DNA from: Myxococcota bacterium
Lineage (GTDB): Bacteria > Myxococcota_A > UBA9160 > PR03
DNA: 15,002 bases
Assembly: GCA_030066475.1 (NCBI GenBank)
Contig: JASJBO010000162.1
Coordinates: 1-15,002, forward strand
Direction: 5' to 3'
Both the position numbers and the translations under genes were made by a program. The notes beneath the pieces were generated by a model. It did no database searches, was not told the DNA's origin, and worked only from the letters and a program-made list of their open reading frames with translations. Shown one piece after another: positions 7,135-12,629 of this stretch (the first letter of the stretch is position 1; every line of letters starts with the position of its first letter).

Positions 7135-7251
7135 TCACGACGGCCGACGTTGACCCGGATGCCGCGGTGGGCGGACGAGATCCCCGAGCGCTACCACGGC
7201 TTCGCCGTCGAGGTGGTGCGCATCCGCGGTCACCGCCCGCGCCCGGGCTAG
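7132..7251 (+). pseudogene. Possible C-terminal remnant of an unknown gene
   Basis: The frame is open from just after a TGA (7129-7131) to TAG at 7249-7251 and ends in RWADEIPERYHGFAVEVV, which has balanced amino-acid use unlike the random frames around it. An ATG at 7159 would give a 30-residue peptide, but the segment looks like the tail of a longer protein. Its stop overlaps the end of the convergent flavin-domain gene. It begins where the lipoprotein remnant begins on the other strand. Confidence 0.25.
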
Positions 7252-7934
7252 GGCTGGGGGCAAGGCTCGAACCGGATGGCGACCGCGATCTCATCCAGGT
7301 CGTCGCGCTCCTCGAAGTGGCGCCACATTCCCGTGCCGATCGCGATGCGCTGCGCCAGGTAGAGCTCGGAGCGGCGCCGGAGCAGCGTCTCGAGCGTCTC
7401 GCGATCGACGTGTCGCTCCGCCAGCCAGCAGTGCGCCTCGCCGCGGCGGAAGATCTCGACGCGCGGGTCGGCAGCGAGTGCGGCGTCGTGCGGAGAGCCG
7501 CGGCCCGTCACCACCCAGGGCGAGCCCTGGTGGTCGACGACCCACAGCCGCGTCTCTCGCGTCGCTCCGGCCCCGTCGTTGGTCCGGAGCACGACGACCT
7601 CCTCGGCCTCGTGACCCATCGAGACCAGCGCGAGCAGGAACAAGACCGGTGACAGCCCCAGCAGGCAGCGAGTCGTGCGCGGGAGGCCTGGTTGAGAGCG
7701 GCGCTGACGCGGGGCGCGGGCCAGCAGGCCGCCGGCCAGCAGGGCCGCGCAGCCGGACGCCAGGTCGATGACGCCCGGGAAGGGATACGGTCCGGCGTGG
7801 TGCAGGCGTACCGCGAACACCGATAGCCCCGCGACGAGCAGGACGGCGCCCACGATCCGCGGCCGGACCCGCGGGGCCGCCGCGAACAGCGCGATGCCCA
7901 ACGCGATCCAGGGGACCAGAGCGACGGGCTCCAT
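7248..7934 (-). CDS. Membrane protein fused to a nitroreductase/split-barrel-like domain
   Basis: A 228-residue protein in two parts. Residues 1-107 carry about four predicted membrane helices (near 4-20, 27-43, 54-73, 90-107). Residues 110-228 match the pattern of small flavin- or deazaflavin-dependent nitroreductase and PNPOx-like split-barrel proteins: VVVLRTNDGAGATRETRLW, VVDHQGSPWVVTGRG, DPRVEIFRRGE, and a final VAIRFEP. Those proteins bind FMN or F420 and reduce quinones or nitro compounds, or act in cofactor binding; which applies here is unknown. A membrane-anchored form could act on quinones or lipids. GGGAG six bases before the ATG supports the start. The family call comes from recalled motif patterns. 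Confidence 0.65.
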   Translation of the reverse strand: MEPVALVPWIALGIALFAAAPRVRPRIVGAVLLVAGLSVFAVRLHHAGPYPFPGVIDLASGCAALLAGGLLARAPRQRRSQPGLPRTTRCLLGLSPVLFLLALVSMGHEAEEVVVLRTNDGAGATRETRLWVVDHQGSPWVVTGRGSPHDAALAADPRVEIFRRGEAHCWLAERHVDRETLETLLRRRSELYLAQRIAIGTGMWRHFEERDDLDEIAVAIRFEPCPQP

Positions 7935-8021
7935 GGCGGCTCCCGGGCGGCGCTTCGGTGTGTTCCCGACTCGCTCCCGACGCTAGCAGGCACGCTCGGG
8001 GCCCGCCGGGGTCGCCCGGGG

Positions 8022-8645
8022 CTACGCGAGCGCCTCTTCGCGCACGATCGCGCGCAGCACGGTCTCCTGGAAGCGCCGCACCGTCGCGCGGTCCACGTCG
8101 CCCAGCGCCAGGCGGGCGATCGACTGGGTCGACGAAGCGAAGAGCCGCGCCAGCGACTCGGTGTCGGCGTCCGGCGCCACCGAGCCCTCCTCCTGTCCCC
8201 GCAGCAGGGTGCGCTGGGTGATCGCCACGGCGTTCTCGGTGAAGGCGCGATAGCGCGGCCAGACGTCTTCGCGCACGGCGGCGCCCCACTCGAGCCACAC
8301 CAGAACGTGGCTGCGGTGGCTCTCGAGGAGGTCGAGAAACAGCGGCCCGGCCTCGCGCAGGATCTCGACGCAGGGCTTCTCCTGGCCGTGGAGCCGCTCG
8401 AGCAGCTCGAGCAGGAAGCGCGCGACCTCGTCCAGCACTGCGTCCACGAGCTGCTCGCGGGTCGGGAAGTAGACGAAGGTGGTCGAGACCGCGACGCCAG
8501 CGCGCTCCGCGATCTCGGCGTGACGCGCGGCCCCGATGCCGCGCTCGGCGAACACGTCGATCGCGATCGCGAGCAGCTGCGCCCGCCGCTCCTCCGGCGG
8601 GAGTCGTCGTCGGGGGCCGGCTCCGGCGGCGGTGGCGGCGCTCAT
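8022..8645 (-). CDS. TetR/AcrR-family transcriptional regulator
   Basis: A 207-residue protein of standard TetR length. After a basic N-terminus (GPRRRLPPEERRAQLL) comes the DNA-binding domain: FAERGIGAARHAEIAERAG then VAVSTTFVYFPTREQLVDAV, with the helix-turn-helix at about 42-61. The rest is a helical ligand-binding and dimerisation domain. It should be a dimeric repressor released by a small ligand, plausibly an acyl-CoA or lipid given its operon partner. Its ATG overlaps the stop of the acyltransferase gene (TGATG), so translation is probably coupled and the operon may be self-regulated. The frame runs upstream through the acyltransferase gene without stops, but that portion is a shadow. 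The palindrome at 10166-10181 is a candidate operator. Confidence 0.92.
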   Translation of the reverse strand: MSAATAAGAGPRRRLPPEERRAQLLAIAIDVFAERGIGAARHAEIAERAGVAVSTTFVYFPTREQLVDAVLDEVARFLLELLERLHGQEKPCVEILREAGPLFLDLLESHRSHVLVWLEWGAAVREDVWPRYRAFTENAVAITQRTLLRGQEEGSVAPDADTESLARLFASSTQSIARLALGDVDRATVRRFQETVLRAIVREEALA

Positions 8646-10063
8646 CAGACGACGGCCAGGACCTCGTCGAAGGCCTTGCGCATGCACTCGAGCAGGAGCG
8701 CCGGATCTTCGACGGCGGCCGGGTCGGTGTTGATGCCGACGTGCATGGTGCCGTTGTAGCTGAACACCGTGAGGTTCGCGCCGGCCCCGGCGAGCGGGCC
8801 GAACGGCATGAACGCCTCGACCCGGGCGCCGCTCATCCAGGTGGGGCGGCGCGGGCCGGGGACGTTGCTCGTCGTGAAGTCGGTCGCCTTCTGCATCGCG
8901 CCGAACAGCCCGAGCACCGCCGCCGGCGGCAGCGAGCCGAGGGCGCTCGTGATCTCCTCGATCCAGGGCAGCGCGGGCTCGTCGCGCTGCTCGCGGCACA
9001 GCCGGCCGATCGCGCGCATGCGCTCGGCCGGGTTGCGGATGCCCACGGGCACCGCGAAGCGGGCGGGCGCGAACTGGTTGCCCGCCCGGTCTGCCTTCTC
9101 GCCGTTGCGGACGTTGACGGGCATCAGCATCCGCAGCGACTCGACCGACTGGCCCAGTGCGGCGTGGTAGCGGGCCAGTCCGCCGGCCACGCCCGCCACG
9201 AACGCGTCGTTCACGGTGCCGCCCACGGCCTTGCCGGCTCGCTTCAGCTCGGCCAGCGACAGGGGCAGGTAGTCGAAGTGCACCCCGTTCGAGCGCCCGC
9301 GCATGACCGGCGAGAGCGGCTCGGAGGCGGGAGCGAGCACGCGTCCGACCGAGGAGAGCGTGTCGCGCACCTGGCGCAGCGTGTCGAGCGGGCTTCGCAC
9401 CGCGCCCGTCGCGTGGTCGCGCAGGTACGCGCCGAGGCTGCCCAGCCGCCCAGCGCGTTGCCGCACCCGGTGCGCGAGCGCGTCGCCGATGCGATCCCAC
9501 GCGCTCGGCTCGCTCGCGGGCGCCGGCACGGTCTCGGGCGGTGCGTCGAGCACGCGGGTGTCGTCGGGACCGCGCTCGATCAGGCACTCCGTCATCTTCA
9601 CGAGGCCCACGCCGTCGCTGATCGCGTGGTGGAGCTTCATGATCACCGCGCAGCGGTCGCCCTCGAGTCCCTCGACGAGGTGGAGCTCCCAGAGCGGTCG
9701 GTCCTTGTCGAAGGCCTGCATCGCGAGCGGCTCCGCCAGGTCGAGCAGATCGCGCACGCTGCCCGGGGCGGGAACCCGCGCGCGCCGCAGGTGGAATCGG
9801 AGGTCGAAGTGCGGGTCGGCCTCCCAGCGGGGCGGGGCGATCCCCAGCGGGTCGGCCACGACGCGCTGGCGCAGACGCGGAATCACGTGGGTCGCTCGCT
9901 TCACGGTGGCCTCGAAGCGCTCGCGGTCGGGGGCGCGGTCGAGGATCCACGTGCTCAGGATCGTGGAGCGCAGGCCGGGGTCGGTCTCGAGGTTCCACAT
10001 GAGCATGTCGGCATCGCTCATGCGCTCGTCGAACTGGATGGGGCGGCGGCTCTTCTGGGGCAT
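8645..10063 (-). CDS. WS/DGAT-type wax ester synthase/diacylglycerol acyltransferase
   Basis: A 472-residue O-acyltransferase. The N-terminal half contains PLWELHLVEG (123-132) and the catalytic HHxxxDG motif as HHAISDG (H145, H146, D150, G151), with H146 the expected general base. The C-terminal half has GGTVNDAFVAGVAGGLARYH and NVPGPRRPTWMSGARV, typical of the WS/DGAT C-terminal domain. These enzymes move an acyl group from acyl-CoA to a fatty alcohol or diacylglycerol at the membrane and form storage wax esters or triacylglycerol. The ATG at 10063 has GAGGGA eight bases upstream; an extension to 10111 would overlap the -10 box and is rejected. It is the first gene of a two-gene operon with the TetR regulator. 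Confidence 0.92.
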   Translation of the reverse strand: MPQKSRRPIQFDERMSDADMLMWNLETDPGLRSTILSTWILDRAPDRERFEATVKRATHVIPRLRQRVVADPLGIAPPRWEADPHFDLRFHLRRARVPAPGSVRDLLDLAEPLAMQAFDKDRPLWELHLVEGLEGDRCAVIMKLHHAISDGVGLVKMTECLIERGPDDTRVLDAPPETVPAPASEPSAWDRIGDALAHRVRQRAGRLGSLGAYLRDHATGAVRSPLDTLRQVRDTLSSVGRVLAPASEPLSPVMRGRSNGVHFDYLPLSLAELKRAGKAVGGTVNDAFVAGVAGGLARYHAALGQSVESLRMLMPVNVRNGEKADRAGNQFAPARFAVPVGIRNPAERMRAIGRLCREQRDEPALPWIEEITSALGSLPPAAVLGLFGAMQKATDFTTSNVPGPRRPTWMSGARVEAFMPFGPLAGAGANLTVFSYNGTMHVGINTDPAAVEDPALLLECMRKAFDEVLAVV

Positions 10064-10110
10064 GGCGGCTTTCCCTCGTTGGCAGAAACGTCTTATTGAT
10101 AATCGAATCA

Positions 10111-10140
10111 TTATTGTCCCATAGATGATAGAAATGTCAA
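10111..10140 (-). promoter_or_regulatory. Promoter of the acyltransferase-TetR operon
   Basis: On the minus strand a consensus TTGACA (10140-10135) is followed after 19 bases by AATAAT (10116-10111), five of six matches to the -10 box. The spacing is two bases longer than ideal, which is common at regulated promoters. Transcription would begin about 40 bases before the ATG at 10063. The region is strikingly AT-rich for this genome. Confidence 0.5.
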
Positions 10141-10153
10141 TAGCGAGACCGGG

Positions 10154-10182
10154 TTGTCAGAGCTCTTATACACATGTATAAA
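10154..10182 (+). promoter_or_regulatory. Promoter of the SDR gene
   Basis: TTGTCA (10154-10159) and TATAAA (10177-10182) each match five of six consensus bases and are exactly 17 bases apart. Transcription would begin about 30 bases before the ATG at 10220. A 16-base palindrome covers the spacer and most of the -10 box. Confidence 0.6.
10166..10181. promoter_or_regulatory. Palindromic operator candidate on the SDR promoter
   Basis: TTATAC and GTATAA form perfect six-base arms around ACAT, giving TTATACACATGTATAA. It covers the -10 box of the rightward promoter, the usual place for a repressor site. The nearest regulator gene is the TetR at 8022-8645. I saw no second copy at the leftward promoter. 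Confidence 0.5.
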
Positions 10183-10219
10183 TCGCCGCGCGTTGCCCAG
10201 AAGCGGAGAGAGCCATTCC

Positions 10220-11020
10220 ATGATCGTCCTCATCACGGGCGCCTCCGGCGGCTTCGGCGCCGTCCTGGGCGCCACGCTCGTCGACGCCGGCATGACCGTC
10301 TACGGCACCATGCGCCATCCCGAAAGCCGCGAGTCGAAGCACCCGTTTCCGATGCTCCCGATGGAGGTCACCGACGCCGGCTCCGTCGAGAAGTGCGTGA
10401 ACGAGGTGCTCCAGCGCGAAGGCCGCATCGACGTGGTCGTCAACTGCGTCAACCAGATGGTCATCGGCTCCGTCGAGGAGCAGACGGTCGAAGAGGTGCG
10501 GGCGCTCTACGACACCAACGTGTTCGGCGTGATGCGCGTCTGCCAGCAGGTCCTCCCCGCAATGCGCAAGCAGGGCAGGGGCACCATCGTCAACATGAGC
10601 TCGCTGGGCGGGCTGCTCGCCGTTCCCTACATGAGCGCCTACACCTCGGCCAAGTTCGCGCTCGAGGCGTTCAGCGAGGCGCTGTACCACGAGGTCAGGA
10701 CCGCCGGCATCGACGTCGTGATCATGCAGCCGGTCGCGATGCACATGGACCGGCCCGCTTCGGGCTCGCACCTGCGCACGGTCGCCGGCGTTGCGCCCGA
10801 TTCCTTCAGCCACCGGATGATGTCGCGCATGGCGAAGGACACCGCCGCGAGCAAGCTCACCCCCCAGGCGGTGGCGGAGAAGGTGCGCCAGGTCATCACC
10901 AGCGAGAAGAAGCCGCTCCGTGTCCCGCTCGATCGGGCGAAGCCGCTCACCCTGGTCAAGCGCCTGGCGCCGCAGAGCGTCATCGACCGCCTGATCGGTG
11001 GTCTGCTGCGCGACGCCTGA
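10220..11020 (+). CDS. Short-chain dehydrogenase/reductase (classical SDR)
   Basis: A 266-residue SDR. The cofactor motif TGASGGFG lies at residues 6-13, VTDAGSVEKCV follows the expected Asp position, and the catalytic set is S128 (NMSSLGG) with Y141 and K145 in YTSAK, at the normal 13-residue Ser-Tyr spacing. A basic residue after the second strand (YGTMRHP) suggests NADP(H). The enzyme should interconvert an alcohol and a ketone in the cytoplasm; substrate unknown. The NNAG motif that normally stabilises the central sheet reads NCVN here. GGAGAG nine bases before the ATG at 10220 supports this start over an in-frame GTG-type start at 10154, which lies inside the promoter. It is divergent from the acyltransferase operon and probably co-regulated with it. 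Confidence 0.9.
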   Translation: MIVLITGASGGFGAVLGATLVDAGMTVYGTMRHPESRESKHPFPMLPMEVTDAGSVEKCVNEVLQREGRIDVVVNCVNQMVIGSVEEQTVEEVRALYDTNVFGVMRVCQQVLPAMRKQGRGTIVNMSSLGGLLAVPYMSAYTSAKFALEAFSEALYHEVRTAGIDVVIMQPVAMHMDRPASGSHLRTVAGVAPDSFSHRMMSRMAKDTAASKLTPQAVAEKVRQVITSEKKPLRVPLDRAKPLTLVKRLAPQSVIDRLIGGLLRDA

Positions 11021-11040
11021 TCGCTTCGCCGAGCAGAGGC

Positions 11041-11060
11041 GGGGCCGGGGGCGCGGCCCC
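11041..11060 (+). terminator. Hairpin after the SDR gene
   Basis: GGGGCCG and CGGCCCC form a seven-base GC stem around six bases, 20 bases after the SDR stop. No T-run follows, so intrinsic termination is doubtful; it may work with Rho or simply reflect GC-rich sequence. Confidence 0.35.
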
Positions 11061-11071
11061 GATCGCCGCAT

Positions 11072-11158
11072 TCACGCGAAGCGGATGAAGTCGTAGTTGG
11101 AGCGCGCCACGCTTCGCTTGCGACGGCGCGCCTCGAACCCCTCACGGGCCTCAGGCAG
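11072..11158 (-). pseudogene. Possible crotonase-type C-terminal remnant
   Basis: Just downstream of the isomerase-like gene, in another frame, the minus strand reads LPEAREGFEARRRKR followed by VARSNYDFIRFA and TGA. The 'EAREGFEARRRKR' part resembles the tails of enoyl-CoA hydratase/isomerase proteins, where a helix with A-EG--A--EKR ends the protein. No start of its own is visible and the upstream frame enters the isomerase gene. It may be a leftover of a deleted gene or chance coding-like sequence. Confidence 0.25.
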
Positions 11159-11540
11159 GCTCCTGGCCCGCCGGACGCATTGCGTCGAAGCTCCAGAAGG
11201 CACGCATGGCGGTCACCTTGCCGTTCCCGTCGAACACCATCGTGCTGATGATGTCGAGGGCCTTCTGGTCGGGGCCCTCGGGACCGAGGAGCACGACCAG
11301 CGGCGCCGCCGCCTCGTTGCCGGCGACCCGTGCGGGACCCGTGCGCTTCATGGTGATGGTCCCGGCACTCGCCTGATAGAACGCGCGGATCGCCTCGGTG
11401 CCGCGGCGCAGCTCCGAGCCGATGGGGTCCTCGATCGTGGCGTCCTCGGCGTAGAGGTCCACGAGCGCGTCCACGTCGCCCTTCGTCACCAGCTCGGGAT
11501 AGCGATCGTAGACCTGCCGGATGTGCTGGGCGTCCGCCAT
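11151..11540 (-). CDS. Ketosteroid isomerase-like (SnoaL/NTF2 fold) protein
   Basis: A 129-residue cone-shaped NTF2-fold protein, close in length to steroid delta-isomerase (125 residues in Comamonas). It has Y14 and D38 (in YAEDATIEDPIGS), at the same numbering as the catalytic Tyr14 and Asp38 of that enzyme, followed by RGTEAIRAFY. The C-terminal VFDGNGKVTAMRAFW matches the family end. The third residue, Asp99, is replaced by Ser99 in the aligned segment. It may isomerise a steroid or related enone, or act as a hydratase, cyclase or binding protein. The ATG at 11540 has GGAGGG about ten bases upstream. It lies 118 bases after the hydrolase gene in the same direction. Confidence 0.85.
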   Translation of the reverse strand: MADAQHIRQVYDRYPELVTKGDVDALVDLYAEDATIEDPIGSELRRGTEAIRAFYQASAGTITMKRTGPARVAGNEAAAPLVVLLGPEGPDQKALDIISTMVFDGNGKVTAMRAFWSFDAMRPAGQEPA

Positions 11541-11658
11541 CGCCTCGCGTCCCTCCGTTTGCGCGCCGACGACGCGATGTTGGGACCTCAGAGCGCGCCG
11601 GTCAACCGACGCGGTCCCGGCCTGCCGAGCGCTGGGAGGTCTGCGGGAGCCGCGTGGC

Positions 11659-12525
11659 TCAGGCACCCGGATCCGTCTCCGCCAGGAAGTGCGCGATCCG
11701 GTTGGCCAGCACCTCGGGCTGGTCCAGCGACGCGAACGCGTAGGCGTCGTCGATCCAGGTGAGCTGCGCCTTGGGCAACAGCTCGGCCAGCTTGTGGGCA
11801 TCGCTCTTCGGGAAGATCCGGTCCTCGCTCGACCAGGCGATCAGCGCGGGCCCGGGGTAGCTCGCGAGCTTCTTCGCGGCGTCGAGCGTCGGCGTAGGCT
11901 CCATCTTCTTCAGGAACGCCGCGACGTCGTCCCGGATCGCCCGCTGGGTGAGCGCAGGCTCGGCCAGCGAGGCCGTGAGCTCGGGATCGAGCGGATGCTT
12001 GGCGACCCAGCCGAGCGGGAGCGCCCAGAGCTGGAAGCGTGGCGACGAGAGCAGCCAGCTCGTCATGCGCAGGATCGCGTCGCTCCCCGCGATCCAGCGG
12101 AACGGAAGGATCAGCGGCGGCGGAAAGTGCTCGAAGGCATCGCACGACGTGAGCACCAGGCGCTCGAAGCGCTCGGGGGCGGACGCCACGGCGATCTGCG
12201 TGAGCGCGCCGCCGGTGTCGTTGCCGATCACCGTCGCGCGCTCGAGGCCCAGCGCGTCGAGGAGATCGACCAGTGTCTGGGCCACGCCCTCGGGATGCAT
12301 CCGGCTGCGATCCGCGACGGGCTCCGTGTGGGAGCCCAACGGGAGGTCGGGGAGGATGACCTGGTGGCTCTCGGACAGCGGCTGCGCGACCCGCTCCCAC
12401 AGCCGACTGTCCACGAGCAGGCCGTGGACGAACAGCAGCGGTGGACCCTCACCCGCCACGCGGCAGCGCAGGCGACCGATCGGAAGGTCGAGCCAGGTCG
12501 GGTTGACGGCGGAGAGGTCGGGCAT
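11659..12525 (-). CDS. Alpha/beta hydrolase with Asp nucleophile motif
   Basis: A 288-residue alpha/beta-hydrolase. The oxyanion HG is at 34-35 in LLFVHGLLVDSRLW. The nucleophile elbow is VIGNDTGGAL with D103, as in haloalkane dehalogenase or epoxide hydrolase relatives, not the Ser of esterases. The acid is probably D235 in IAWSSEDRIFP. At the place of the catalytic His (normally 'DAGHF..L.QPE') the sequence reads DAYAFASLDQPE, so A263 replaces His. Its substrate is unknown; neighbouring acyl-CoA synthetase and isomerase-like genes suggest a catabolic role. GGGAGGA just before the ATG at 12525 sets the start. Two TGTAGC-type repeats lie upstream. Confidence 0.85.
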   Translation of the reverse strand: MPDLSAVNPTWLDLPIGRLRCRVAGEGPPLLFVHGLLVDSRLWERVAQPLSESHQVILPDLPLGSHTEPVADRSRMHPEGVAQTLVDLLDALGLERATVIGNDTGGALTQIAVASAPERFERLVLTSCDAFEHFPPPLILPFRWIAGSDAILRMTSWLLSSPRFQLWALPLGWVAKHPLDPELTASLAEPALTQRAIRDDVAAFLKKMEPTPTLDAAKKLASYPGPALIAWSSEDRIFPKSDAHKLAELLPKAQLTWIDDAYAFASLDQPEVLANRIAHFLAETDPGA

Positions 12526-12550
12526 GTCGGTCCTCCCGGGCGCATGGCAA

Positions 12551-12584
12551 TGTAGCGACCGCTACAATCGAAGCGAGCGCTACA
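12551..12584. promoter_or_regulatory. TGTAGC-type operator pair upstream of the hydrolase
   Basis: TGTAGCGACCGCTACA (12551-12566) is a perfect inverted repeat with six-base arms. A second, imperfect copy lies beside it: on the minus strand 12584-12568 reads TGTAGCGCTCGCTTCGA. The pair occupies the space where the leftward hydrolase promoter is expected, 26 bases before its ATG. The form fits TetR-type repressors; no regulator gene for it is in the immediate vicinity. Confidence 0.55.
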
Positions 12585-12629
12585 TGATCGTCAAGGGCCC
12601 ACTCGGCCCCTGCCGCCGAACGCGAGCCA

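Noticed and set aside
8646..9998. Upstream extension of the TetR frame
   Set aside because: Overlaps the acyltransferase in another frame and is Arg/Ala/Pro-rich; the real start overlaps the acyltransferase stop.
8741..10099. Rightward 452-codon open frame
   Set aside because: Antisense shadow of the acyltransferase, rich in His, Arg and Gly, without motifs.
12590..12629. Terminator between the acyl-CoA synthetase and hydrolase genes
   Set aside because: A short GGGCC/GGCCC pairing is present, but it is only five bases and has no T-run, so it is not supported.
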